The notes beneath the pieces were generated by a model. It searched no databases, was not told the origin of the DNA, and saw only the letters and a list, made by a program, of their open reading frames with translations. From NCBI GenBank assembly GCA_002221725.1, contig NJFT01000123.1, forward strand, positions 51,525-115,524: DNA of 64,000 nucleotides, written 5' to 3'. The translations under genes and the position numbers were made by a program. Shown piece after piece: positions 1 to 11,661 of this stretch (positions are counted from its first letter, which is position 1; each line of letters starts with the position of its first letter). The DNA is from Scedosporium boydii (Eukaryota; Ascomycota; Sordariomycetes; Microascales; Microascaceae).

Positions 1-1
1 A

Positions 2-196
2 CTCGCTGAGAAACGGAGGATCGCTCCTGGTTGGCTTGATAGCGATGTTAGGGTGTTAGAACCTGAGAGGAAACATGTCGGTGAGGAGGATAAGGCATCG
101 GGAGAGGGCGCTGCGGAACCGCCGGCGGGTGTAAGCGAGATGGCAACGGATGAGGGGGCTGAGTTGGATAGGGTGTTTGGGTCGTTAAAGATGTGA
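2..196 (+). CDS. 3' end of an unrecognised protein-coding gene (partial)
   Basis: The window opens inside a + strand reading frame that stays open from base 2 to a TGA at 194-196, giving about 64 C-terminal residues. The tail begins with a basic stretch followed by IAPGWLDSDV, is then acidic and rich in Gly, Ala and Glu, and ends in RVFGSLKM. There is no stop in this frame, and GAG/GCG-rich codon use resembles the neighbouring genes. The low-complexity tail is not enough to assign a family, so no function is given. The start and any catalytic domain lie upstream of the window. It could also be the last exon of a spliced gene. Confidence 0.55.
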   Translation, partial: LAEKRRIAPGWLDSDVRVLEPERKHVGEEDKASGEGAAEPPAGVSEMATDEGAELDRVFGSLKM

Positions 197-1172
197 TGGA
201 GAGCGGCAATGTGCGTTATTTTCTTTTTCTATTTTCTGGTTTAGACTCACTCCTCGGAGTTTGGTGGCTGCTTCTTGCGTGTTTAAGGCACATGGTGCCA
301 TGGAAATCGGGCGTTCTAGGGTCTAGGGTTCGGCGTTCTAGTCAAGGGATAACGTATCCCTTGAGTGCATGTTGTGTATATACGTTCTTAGTGACCTCGC
401 ACACCTACCTACCATGCATCTCCTTAATGGTCGCATGGCGCATCTTCATGGTTGATCTCGAAAATATCTCCCGAAGCGACTACTTAGATGAAGTTTACGT
501 TTGAAAGGACAAAAGGAGGAACCTGACAAAAATGGACGCGTAGACGCAAGAAAACAGTATTGCCGGTATGATATTTTACTCCTTCAGCCCAACCGTCGCC
601 CGGAACTAAACACCGTCCAGATTCAAATAATAAACACGATTCCGCTGATATCACTGTTTGTGCCAAGGTATATCCTCCTGGAAACATGACTTCCTTTCCT
701 TCCCATCCGTCCAATTTTTTTTTTCACACTTTCTTTTTCACATTTTAATTCGATCCGTTCGTGGCAGTGCCAAGTGTTGGGATTCTCGAGAAGTTGTAAA
801 GATATCCCGTCTTTTCTCTTTCAAAACGCCCCCCAAAAATAGACCGTATACAACCAAGTAAAAGTTCCTTGCCATCGAAGAAAGCGAGGCCGGGTAAAGG
901 AGGAAAAAAAGGAAAAGGAAAAGACAAAATTAAAGACAAAAACAAGGAAATGTAAGAGAGTGACAAAATCGGTCGAAAAGTGAGGCATTCGAGGTACAAA
1001 AGGAAAAAAGGATCAGTTCAAGGTAGGTTGAGTTGGGGCCGGCAGGGGGGATCCTGGAACAGCTCACGGAACTTAGATAGTGGTGATAGAGTGAGCAAAT
1101 TGTGAGTAATGTAATGTTATGGGGTCATCGGGTCAAAATTCGTCAAATTGCGGTGAAGGGAAGGGGAAAATG
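197..1172. other. Convergent intergenic spacer
   Basis: Spacer between the stop of the leftmost + gene and the stop of the Opi1-type gene on the - strand, so it should hold both 3' UTRs. It has several short T-, A- and purine-rich tracts (for example around 713-725 and 900-960) but no reading frame with coding character and no recognisable RNA gene. Confidence 0.6.
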
Positions 1173-3169
1173 TCAAGACATGTTGACGTCGCCGTCTGGG
1201 GCCGGGGGAGGACCTCGTGGTGGGGCCTCGGTCTTCATCTGGATTTGGGGATCAGAGCCTTCCCTACCCTCCCTTCTTCTCTTCTTCCCCAATCGTTCGC
1301 ACCATTCCTCAGCGCTGACGATGGTACCATCCAGAACATCGCTAATCTGGGCCATCATGTCGAGACCCTCCTTGGCCAGGACGAGGACCCGCTGTGCGCC
1401 TTCCTTAACATTCTTCTCGCGAGGCTTGCCGCCATCTTCGCCATCTGCCGACTGCTGTCCCTGCCCGTTTCGTTGCTGCTGCTGTTGTTGGTGCTGCTGA
1501 GAGTCCATGGCCATGGCCAGCTGCCACTTCCGCGGCAAGCTGGTCAGATGACGTCGGACAAGTACCCTGGCATTCTCTGGCAGAGCTCCTCCCGTATATT
1601 TGGAAATGGTCTCAACAACGTCTCGAAGCGTCTTCAGGACATCATCCCTAAGCGAGGCTATTCGGGCGGCTAGCTGTCTACGGTTGGCCTGGGCATCCGT
1701 CACAGCTGTCTTCTCCGAGCCATTCCTAGATGCAGAATCACTCTCGGTTTGCTCCACCTGCTCGTACTGCTCCAAGGCAGCTTTCAACGAGCTGATAACC
1801 TTGGCAATATGATCATTGGCCCACCGCAGCCAGGTCAGACAATACTTCAAGCTGCGCAAGCTTTCTTCCCTCATTGCTATACTCAGTCCGGATGTAGACA
1901 TAATCAACCGCGATTGCCATGGCGCATTTGCCGAATCGCGCTTGGTCCCGGCGTCTTCAGCGGTCTCAGTGTACGCGGGTGACTTCTCGTAACTCTCGTA
2001 GGCTGGGAGCGTGTCGATCGTGCTCGCTTGCGACAATCGACGATCAGCTTTGAAGCCGTAGGCCTCCAATGCTTTCTCGTTCTTTTCATCAGAGCCGAGG
2101 GGTAGATTCCTGCCCGTGTGTTCTGCTACTTTCCGTCGCTTGTGGGAGACATTAGCTCCCGACTCGACGTCAGGTCTTTGAGACTTCTTGCGGCCAAGGA
2201 ACCATCGCACGGAACCCTCCACACCCGTAACGCGGCCGACCGAGCCCACGGTATTTGCGATCGGGGTCAGGTAGCCCTCGACGTACTCCGCGCCAGATTT
2301 GAAACGCGGCGAGTAGTTCTTCGAGCTATTATAAGCCGATGCAGCACCGCCGATGGTTGTCGCAAGCAAAGGGTGGGATGTAGTAAGAAGTGATAACAAG
2401 GGCTCGGGTTGGGCGTTGTGTTGCTGCGCACGAGCCTGCGAGGATGTCGAGCTGTGGGATGGAGACTGCATAGGTAGAGACGCGTGCGAGTTCGGAGGAG
2501 AAGATAAGAAATCTAAGCGGCTACGGTCAGCATCCACCCTCACGTTCGCGTAGATGAGGGGCTGCTAGTGGCTAGAGACCCCCTAAAACTAGTCGTCACT
2601 AAAATCCATCTTCACGTACCTGCGCGCAAATCGCCCAGAGCCTCAGCGGCTAGACGGACGTCGGGGTCATCTAGGCTCACACTACTCGCCCTGCCATCAC
2701 GGAAATAGTCTGGGGAAGCTGCGCTAACTACACTGTTGCTGCTTCCGTCGATATCCATCCGGGCAGGGGAGTCGGCGAGTCGTGAATAATGGTTGGAGAG
2801 GGGGCTTAACGCCGACCATGGCTGAGGGCCCACAGAGGTTTGTCGGTTAGTCGAACAGTCTGTTACCTGTGATGAAGCGCGGCGATATTCTCCGGTTACG
2901 CTCGATAGCGAGGGCAACGTGTTGCCGCCATCCTGCCGGTTGGCGGAGAAGGGCGACTGGATCGGCGGAAGCTCGGTGGTAGGCACATCCGGAAACTTGA
3001 GCAACGCAGGATCGTGGGATTGAAGGGGCCCCTGCTGGGAACTATGATAGCCAGTATTATGAGTGTGGGCGTGGGAGTTGATGGGATTTGTCCATGGTTC
3101 TGGTGAGTCGGCGGAGTGGCTCCGGGGCTCGAGAGTTCGAGGGAGCATGTGATTCTGCTCCATTCGCAA
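1173..3169 (-). CDS. OPI1: Opi1/CCG-8-type transcriptional repressor
   Basis: Two exons on the - strand: 3169-2620 and 2512-1173, joined at phase 1, giving 629 residues. The intron (2513-2619) has a GTACGT donor and a TTAG acceptor; joining restores LRADFLSSPP. Residues about 167-190 carry the acidic DDPDVRLAAEALGDLR segment. Residues about 230-293 carry the most recognisable block, from HPLLATTIGGAASAY through EGSVRWFLGRKK, which is typical of the Opi1 family. A helical region at about 470-520 and a Gln run follow. In yeast, Opi1 is held at the ER/nuclear membrane by phosphatidic acid and Scs2 and represses inositol and phospholipid genes when released. The Neurospora homologue is clock-controlled gene 8. 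A membrane-to-nucleus lipid-sensing repressor role is inferred from family only. The start at 3169 is followed by another ATG two codons later (3163), so the exact start is open. Confidence 0.9.
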
Positions 3170-6100
3170 CGATTGAGAGTCGAAGATTTGGTGAAAGTCT
3201 CGGGGGTTGGATTACGGTGACGTTAATCTGAAATTCAAGATCGGACCGCCCGCCAAGGGCTCAAATGGTGATAACTTCGAAATTTCCGGCGACAATAGGA
3301 AAGAAGGAACCGATGACTTTTTCGCAGGGGAGGAGTCGAAATCACGAAGCCGAAAATTGGGAGACGTCAAAGGCTACAAGTAGAGGGGGGTTATGCTAGG
3401 TCTATAGCAGACGCAGGGGCAGGCGGGCGGTCAAATGGTATGATGACGGGGTGGAAGCGGCGACGGGCACATGGTAAAATGGTAAACCTCAAGCAACCTC
3501 AAGCATGTGCATGGGGCGATGGGACTTCGGGACATTGACATTGGGACATGGACATGGACATGGAGGGAGGACAAGACTAGGAACGAGAATAGAGCTTTTA
3601 GGCGATGTGAGGGGTGTGTGGGGGACCAATTTTGCTTCTTTCTCATTAAGTAGTGTACACAACACTACGAAGTACATCGCAGTGTATTGATCAATGCGAC
3701 CTTGTCGTGTACTTCGTACTTCCGACGAGTCTTGGTACTTGCATCAATTGGTATTACTTCGTATCCACTCCTTCAACATCAAATCAATCCACTGCCCCGA
3801 GCATCAATTATCAATCGTCAATATTGATGGATCGATTTGATCCTTCATCCTTGGACCAACTAATATCTTAGTCCCGTCCACATGCACTATTCGACACGCT
3901 ACATCTTGCAATTGTGCTAGGCCAGAGCCCGACTTTTCTTACGGTTTTTAGCGGGCAGAGCCGGCGTATTGTGGGGTTTGGGTAGCCAAAGTCACAGTAG
4001 AACACAACAGAAGCTGATCCTTTCAGGTTCCCCCATGAGTCTCACGGGTCAACAGGTACACTTCTCAGCCTCGAGAGACCAAGTTTGCTTTGGAAGTGGG
4101 ATGAGGCTTCTGTTTTCCTCTCCAGTTGGCACTTGCCACGCGATCTTCGGGCCGGGTTCTTCTCTGTGTTTGTCGCTTCGCCTTATCTTCTCCATCGCTT
4201 GACACTGAGACCTTTGATTGCTGTCCGGGAATTGGCATATGCAACAGGATAGTGCAGAAGTCGTCTCTTTCTCGTGACTAATAGCCGGTCTAGTTTTCTT
4301 CTGGTCCGAGGCACCCAAACAAACTCGACTCATGAGAAGCTCTCAAAGGAGCAGGAGAACAACATCCTGTGGTGAGGTGGGTAGTAGGTGGCCAATTGCT
4401 AGATCCGATCCCTCGAGTTGTGGTTGAAAGAGTGTTACCGTCTTCGGCCCCCGAAGTACACTACTTTGATGAACTGGATCGAGGTCACCGACGCCGGACG
4501 GCAAATGACCAGTCAGCCATAATATGGAGAGCCTGGTCACTCTTGCAACTCATCACGGGGCGTCACATTGGAGACAGTGCCACTTCTTGAAGTAATAATA
4601 CGAAGTCGCCGTTTAATAGCGAGCTGCTTTCCGAAGAGGCTGCACCAACTACGAAGTAGGAAAGTCGGGACGAGGCGAGGAAAGGGCTTCCACCTCGGGT
4701 CACTTTTGTTTTCCTGATGTCCGCGAAAAGTAGCTGGAAATGGAATTCAGATGGAAGCCGACTTCGAACCTCTTAATGTTGTTGGACGTGGTCATGCGTC
4801 ATGGTAGATCCAATTCTAATGCCGCTTGCGTCATGTTTTGAGCAACATCCTACAGCATGAGAGGCTACATTACCCAAATCCGAATATTGTTGGAAAGCTT
4901 ACCTTACCTCCAACACCCCTTTTTACGAGGTCTAATGGCAGCAAAACTTAATAGAAAAGCGTAGCGTCAATAAGACTAGTGTGCGTCGTTGAGCGTGGCA
5001 TGGCAAGTACTCCGTAGAGCGTGGGCAGCGTGGCACGGATGCTCGTGCACTTTCATACCCGACCTGACCAGCCGTACGTACGGAGACCGAACAAACAGAG
5101 TCTGTTCACGTGTCAGAGCCGGGGTTTAGATCCGTTGCCCCATGTTTGCTTTCCTCCAGACAGGGTTATCAGGGTCCCGCCTTGCATGTGATGAAGCGAG
5201 CTTAAGTTGCCCCGGACTTTCTGTTAGTAGTTTTGCAGAACATTGGCTTTTAACCTTAACAGGAGAGACAAGGACCTTTGACACATGCCAACTCTGCTGG
5301 GCCGCCAAGCCGCCTAGTCGGCATTCGGCTCTTCTCTGCCGTCCGAGCATCAGCTCCTGAACAATCTGAAGGATTTTTCTTGTCATCAGTCTGTTGCACC
5401 TTCCCCAGTTTACCAGCGCAGGGGAAGTTCCTTCATAACAATTGGAAAAATGATGCGCGGGCAGTAGCCAGCTTGACAGGCATGGTGCCTCTGTACAAGT
5501 TCTCCTGTCCCAGATAATAGGGCTCAGAACCTGAAGAAGCCCCCGAGGCCTGGGAACAACTATTACCCGGCATCAAATACCTTGAATTAATCCATTTGTC
5601 GGGTGCCTTGACACGGTTGTCGGCATCGATTACTTTCGAAGTCGGGAGGCGCAAAAAGCGGTGCCGACCATAAAAAACTCGACATTCTCTTCCACTCAGG
5701 CACACAGAGACATTGCGATACTGGCATTTAATTGTCTAATCGATAAACGCAATGTGTTTGCACACACATACAGAACCTTCGCGGGGGAATACATGTGTGG
5801 CTCCTCTGACGCCGTCCAGGCAACAAGAAATGCCCGGCCGGCTCTTAAATGAACCATAACTCCTTCTCCGCGTCACGAAATCGCAGTTTACATCGATGGC
5901 ACACGGTCAGGACCTTCAGCAGAATGCTGTGCCTTGTTGTGTGGTACGCAATGCGCTGCACTGTCTAATGGACGCGTTGGTTGAGAAGTTTCAAAAGAAT
6001 TTTTTTTCTGCTGCGAATTTTCGAATTTCAATGCTCTGTTGGGCAAGGTTTTCTCACGTGATAGCACCTGATTAGGTAATTTTGCGATTTGGTTTGCACG

Positions 6101-6425
6101 CTGCAACGCACTTATCCTTCCTCCATGAGACCTGATGAACGGGTTCCAAAAGATCCAAGAGGTCGAATATTATTGTGCTTCGAAATACGACGAGGGTCTC
6201 GTGTGATCAAGGTCCTTCAAGGGAACGATTTTGTCTGGTATTTTTTGAGGGCAGATCTCATTTTCATGGCAGCGATTGTGACGGAGTGACCGCGAGCAGA
6301 ATTTGACCCTCACAGTTGTATAAGTCACACAGACCCGAATACTCATCCTTCACGGCCTCGAGTTTTCAATATCGGCACCATTTTTTTTTTAGTGAAGCGG
6401 GTACTCGGAGAACATATTCGTCAAT
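3170..6425. other. Divergent intergenic region with TACGAAGTA motif cluster
   Basis: A 3.3-kb region between the divergent Opi1-type and Rkm4-type genes. It must hold both promoters. No ORF in it has codon bias, family motifs or consistent splice signals, and the longest (285 nt) looks random. The notable content is four exact copies of TACGAAGTA or its complement at 3666-3674, 3710-3718, 3755-3763 and 4650-4658, plus a TACTCCGTA variant at 5008-5016. A missed lineage-specific gene cannot be excluded. Confidence 0.55.
3666..3763. repeat. Cluster of three TACGAAGTA / TACTTCGTA motifs
   Basis: Three exact 9-mers lie within 98 bp: 3666-3674 (forward), 3710-3718 and 3755-3763 (reverse). They sit about 500-600 bp upstream of the Opi1-type start. 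More copies occur at 4650, 10556 (inside a CDS), 34068 and 63590. By chance about half a copy would be expected in 64 kb counting both strands. What they bind is unknown. Confidence 0.6.
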
Positions 6426-8094
6426 ATGGATTGCCAGGACTTCGGGTCAGCGAGCGAGCATTTTCTCTCTTGGTTCAAGGCCATCCCGGGGTCGACTTTT
6501 CACGATGATCTCAGCATGGCTGATCTTAGGAGTCGTAATGCAGGCCGAGGATTGGGTGAGTTTAGCAACTACTTGTGCTCATCGCTTTACATATGTAGAA
6601 GATGGGCTCGGTAATTCACTATTCCGTTACTCATAATTTCCATAGTTGCAAAGGTAGACATTCCAGCCAACACCATTCTCTTCACAATACCACGATCGGC
6701 CGTCATAACGACTTCAACGTCTTCTCTGGCTGAGAAACTACCACATCTTCTGACCAAGGATGGAGCGGTTTTACCTGATGACTCCGGCGACGGATCTGGG
6801 TCCTCAGATCCGGATCCATGGATCGGCCTAATCTTGGTTCTCATCTACGAATACCTACAGGGAGAGCACTCACCCTGGAAGCCCTACTTTGATGTCTTTC
6901 CGGAGAAGTTTGACACTCCCATGTTTTGGACAGAAGAGGAACTAGATCAGTTACAGTCCAGCTCATTACGATCTAAGATCGGCAAAGAGAAGGCCGACTC
7001 TATGTTTATCACGAAAGTCATCCCGTGCGTCAACATCCACGCTAGTGTCTTTTATCCGGAGGGTCGTACCACGTTAAGTGAAGCGGAACTACTGGCTCTC
7101 TCGCATCGGATGGCCAGTATCATCATGGCTTATGCCTTCGACCTTGACAAAGATGATGATGAGGGACAGCCAGAGGGAGACTCCGACGATGAATGGGTCG
7201 AGGACAAGGAGACGTCTATGCTCGGAATGGTCCCCATGGCAGATATTCTCAACTCGGACGCTGAATTCAACGTCTGTTCTTCTCCTACAATTCCCCAACT
7301 TGAGTCCTCATCAAATACATCGATAGCTAACTCTCGTGGTAGGCACATGTTGACCACGACGATAACGTTGTGACGGTCACTTCGTTACGGACCATCCGAG
7401 AAGGAGAAGAGATCCTCAACTACTATGGACCTCTGGCGAACTCAGATCTTCTCCGGCGTTATGGCTATGTCAGCAATCTCCATAGCCGATATGATGTCGT
7501 GGAGATCCCCCGCTCCATGGTTGCTGCTCATGTCCAAATGGCGCTTGGGGTATCTGAGGCCTTCAAGGAGAAAGCGGTAAGCCTTCCGATACTATGGCGC
7601 AATCCACCTAAATACTGATGTGGAGTGACATCTCTTTGCAGATGTCCTTCCTTGGCGATGACGTAGAAGAGTCCATTGTCCTGGAGCGAGATTCTGGTGA
7701 ACCAAACTCAGATGGGACTCTAATAGCCCCAATTCGGACAGATAGGTTACTCTCGGAACTAGAAGAAGCAACGACAACTATCCTCAAATCTTTCCGGAAA
7801 GTATCGGCCTCTGTTGTTCCCGATAAGCGCAAGAGGGAAGAAACCTGCAGAGGAGTCCTACCCTTGATTCTCTCAACGAGGCTAGCAGAGTACCAAACCT
7901 CAGTTGCCGATGACGAGTTAATACTCGCCGATCCTCAGACCGCCGGACGATTGCGTATGGCGGTCGAGGTGCGGGCTGGAGAAAAGAGACTTCTGCATGA
8001 GGCTCTCGCCTTGGCGGCGGCTTCTGCGTCGTCAGATGCTGACGCGAATCAAAACGGGAGCGACAGGCCAAATAAGAAGACAAAGGTTCTTTAA
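6426..8094 (+). CDS. RKM4: SET-domain ribosomal lysine N-methyltransferase, Rkm4-like
   Basis: Four exons: 6426-6555, 6646-7271, 7343-7576 and 7642-8094, together 480 residues in frame. The first junction restores GRGLVAKVDIPANT, the N-terminal SET signature; the second restores AEFNAHVDHDDN; the third joins phase 0. The split SET domain ends with GEEILNYYGP (about 273-282), the cofactor-binding region. A C-terminal Rubisco-LSMT-like helical domain carries VPDKRKRE and a basic tail PNKKTKVL that could be a nuclear signal. Yeast Rkm4 methylates 60S protein Rpl42, and the same substrate is inferred here. Intron 2 uses an unusual GTCTGT donor but has a good GCTAAC branch point 15 bp before its acceptor. 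The length fits fungal homologues. Confidence 0.9.
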
Positions 8095-10206
8095 CTCTTT
8101 TTCTCTCTCTCTCTCTCTCTCTGCGGGCCTCGGTGTTTTTTTGTTTCAGCAGTCTATTCTAAATTCTGAAATATAGTGGTAAACTCTATATTGTTCCACT
8201 GACTTTTGTCGACGCAAACTCCAGGGACTTGGTCGTCGTTATGGTTAATTCGGAGGAGAGTTTCCCATGTGAGCCTGCGTTCGGGAAGCCAGATTTTGCT
8301 TACCGAAGTCCTCGGCCTTCCAATCAACGAAGTCTTTTCGTTTACACCTCCACTCGCTACGGCGTCAGATCGTTCTCTCCCCACAACCCAAGATTCTGGT
8401 TGGGCTCCCTCGGGAGTGGGTTGGGTTCGCATGCGGCACTCGAGCTAAAGTCAGAACATTATTCGCAAGGCTGCCCGTCACACCCGCATTTGAACGCGCG
8501 CAGTGAAACCATGGAACAAACGGCCGTAATTTCCATCCGAATGTAGAAACATACGGACTGGCCGACGGACGGAGTTGGCCGATAGTAACACAAATCTGTG
8601 GGAACAACCAAAACGATGATATCCTTCATTGGTCTCTGCTATTCGATTTACGAGAGGATATATTGTCTGACCCTGATTGTGATGGCCTATTGCGGCTGTT
8701 CCCGAGAGCCGACCACCCTCCCTCCTCTCCCGTCCCCCCTTCCTCTCTTTGGTCAATAGAAAGTAGAACGGGGTTTGGGATCGAGATAAGAAATAAGATG
8801 CCATTTACCTCTTCTCTTCCACTTGACTTACCGAGCCTTACTGTAGCCATGTTGTGTGAAACTGGCTTCAACCTATCGCGACTTGCATCAATGCCCACCA
8901 CATTCGTCATGATGGCTGCCCAATGTCCCGGATTTCCAATCCACCGTCTCTGTTACGATTGAGGGGAATGGTTGGCTATATCTGTTGGAGGAAGACCCAG
9001 TGCGTCTCCCTTCGCTTGCGACACCTCCAACTCCACAGCCTGGTCCCAGATCCGAGTCCTGGGCTTTCTACCGCTGTGAGGGTATTCATGACTCTGGCAG
9101 CAAGAATAAGAGTCACCCGCCGGCCCTGTTAAGTCGGAATCTTATATTCTTCCTAGCATTTGCCTGTTAAAGATACCGAGGAGATTGAGCTGCTACGGTG
9201 AGAAGGTCTCCAAACCCCGTGGCCTTACGAGGGGAAAGTAGCGGTGGCTTAACCATGCTAATGAGTAACGAGATCGCATCGAACATATACCGTATATATC
9301 CTCCCATCCAAAGCGAGCCAACAATGAATCAGAATTCGGGCTTCGAGCGAGTGATGCGTTGCGACATCTAGCCCACAGCCTGCTTATCCAGACAATTTGA
9401 CGTCAGAGACAACACTTCTTTATGCGCATTTCGTCTTGCATTAGGGCGAATAGAAAATGTCCTTGATATAGATGCGGACCACGATGGCTGCTGGGGAGTT
9501 AGTCCCCAAGAGGGTTCACCCCCCTTCCCCGCCCTTCCCACTCCAAGACCACTCAACAGAGCCTGACATGATCTTTCTTCCTAAGCCCCGACCTCCCAAA
9601 TGTTGCTGGAAACGGAATGTGATCTGCTAATTGCGGTCGGGTTTTCGATTGTTCCGGTCGGGACTCGGACCTGTTCGGCGCTGGTACTGCCCCCTGGTGA
9701 TATGACAGACAGACGCGGGTTCTTTCTGTTGAATCGCTTTCATTGCAAGGCTCTACTCATCACATCAGATGGTGTGTAGCCCCTCCCTTCCGGCGGTGAA
9801 GGAACGCGGCTCCCACGGTGTTTGTGTATTGGCCAGGTTGGAAGAGTTGGTGTGCTGTGCGCTCCGCAAGGCCTTTCCGACTCCGGAACCGGGGAGGAAA
9901 TGCGGCTCTGCGCGGCCTGGTACGAACCATGGAGTATGGGCCTCATTCTCGTCCCCGGAGACGAGCACTTGGGAAGCAGTAGTCGTGGTGTCGTCCCATC
10001 TCACCCACCGTCTTACTCTTTGTGTCGTCTTCCTTACCTGCTCTGGTGAAGCTATATCTTGACTACCTCCCAGCCTAGGCCCTTCCCATGCTCAACGGCA
10101 TGTTGCTTCTAGCACTACTAAGAAAACTGCCTACGATACCTATTATACAATCCCACATTCGTCCAATACATCGTATTATTTCCCAAAACGCTCCATTGAT
10201 ATTAAT
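8095..10206. other. Intergenic region with a CT microsatellite
   Basis: About 2.1 kb between two + strand genes. A (TC)n run of about 20 bp lies at 8102-8122, directly after the Rkm4-type stop. The remaining short ORFs on both strands are frequently interrupted and lack family motifs. I see no RNA gene or transposon here. Confidence 0.55.
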
Positions 10207-11272
10207 ATGGTACGTGTCCTAAGTCTCTACATGACAGCCGCCATGAAACTAATTGACATTTCTTCCACAAGTACTCGCAGCGAGGGTATTTCGCTAGCAG
10301 CGACTATAATGCTACCGTTGACACCGGGATTAGCTTCCTCTTCGTCGTCAACCGACTAGACATAACGCTGACGGAGCCATGCCCTGATGGGTGGGGAAAT
10401 GTTATTCCCCCCAAAGCCAGCGATGGCTTCGCTGGTGAGAAACAAAGCGTCGTGATGCGTTACAAGGACGGTCGCGTCACCCCAGCTTCGGGCTATCACT
10501 GGGACCGGGAGGGTGGATGGGGGACCGCAGGCAGCATTGTTGGGACATACCCTACTACGAAGTACAAGGAACAAACGGTATTCTCCTGCAATCCGCACCT
10601 CCCTATCGTCGTTGGCAATTTTGACCCGACGGTTGAAGTCAGCGATCGCGACATCGATGCCAGGAAGTGGAATCTCCTCCATTTCGATGACAGGCCAGAG
10701 TTTCCGGCCATATCCTTCGCCAATGGCAACGCGGTAGGCAGGGCGTACGTAGTAGGCAGTAACCCAAGTTGGATGCCGAGCCTCGTCCCACACACGTTCC
10801 GGAACCGATCGCAATACCGGCCGCAACAATCGAGGGGTCTCAGTGGTGATGTGCCGCTCGTGTTGGGGCTCATGGCCTTCTGGGATGATTGGTGGAATGA
10901 TCACCACGACCGGATGCAAAACACGTTCTACGGGCACGATTCGTACTGGCGTGATGGAGTATGGACACAGAGAGAGGAACCAAAAGGATGTAAGAAAATC
11001 CTTCCCTATCGCTTTCCCCGTTTCCCTAAGAAATGGCGCAGCCACCCCACCCCTTTTCTTTTTCTTCTTTTCGAATGTCAGGATTCTGAGAGATACTTCT
11101 TGACCTAGATCCCACCATTGAAGAGACGCCGCGAGGCTTTCTCGTCCATGTTAGTCTTGATGACTACGAGAATCCTTATTCGACAAAAGAAGCGTTGAAG
11201 AGGCTTGAACAAGAGCACCCAATCGTCCCGGACATCTCGGAGGACGCCTCGGAGCATTACCCCTACTACTAG
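10207..11272 (+). CDS. Unrecognised protein, Trp/Asp/His-rich, three exons
   Basis: Predicted exons are 10207-10209 (the ATG alone), 10272-10989 and 11109-11272, giving 294 residues. Intron 1 (62 bp) has a GTACGT donor and CAAG acceptor. Intron 2 (119 bp) starts GTAAGA and ends CTAG; skipping it restores a long open C-terminus starting YPTIEETPRGFLVHV and ending YPYY. The protein starts MYSQRGYF, has no signal peptide or membrane segment, and contains repeated Trp-Gly and Tyr-Asp pairs plus a strongly charged aromatic stretch FWDDWWNDHHDR. I do not recognise the family; a beta-rich cytosolic or lectin-like fold is only a guess. Codon use is normal and no frameshift is needed. The weak points are the minimal first coding exon and the choice of the last acceptor. 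Confidence 0.5.
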
Positions 11273-11661
11273 GAGTGCCATTCGTCTCCTCGCCCAAGGT
11301 TCAAGGCCCAGGGTCATGCGCATTTCTTCAGGAGCGCCTAGAGCTCAGCAGCGGGTCTTATGTTATAGGGGATAGACGGGAGGTGCGCCCCGGGCCTGAG
11401 CAGTTGCGGTGTTAAAGGCAGGATCAACCAATAGTCGATTGATATTTCCTCCTGTCATCTTTCGCCAAAAACACCAATGTCCATATTCGAGTTTCCTTTT
11501 TCCCTTCTCTTTCGTTCCATCTTTTTTCTCGCGAATCCCAAAATGCTTCACACACAGAGAGAATGCTTAGCCGGTTCAAGAAATACACAAGAGACATATT
11601 TTTCAAAGCCTCCCATTCTTTTCATTAAACACGCTCTAAAACTACCTCTTAAACCCGGCTT
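11273..11661. other. Short convergent spacer
   Basis: A 389-bp spacer between the stop of the unrecognised + gene and the stop of AP-1 mu on the - strand; it should hold both 3' UTRs. Nothing else is apparent. Confidence 0.6.
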
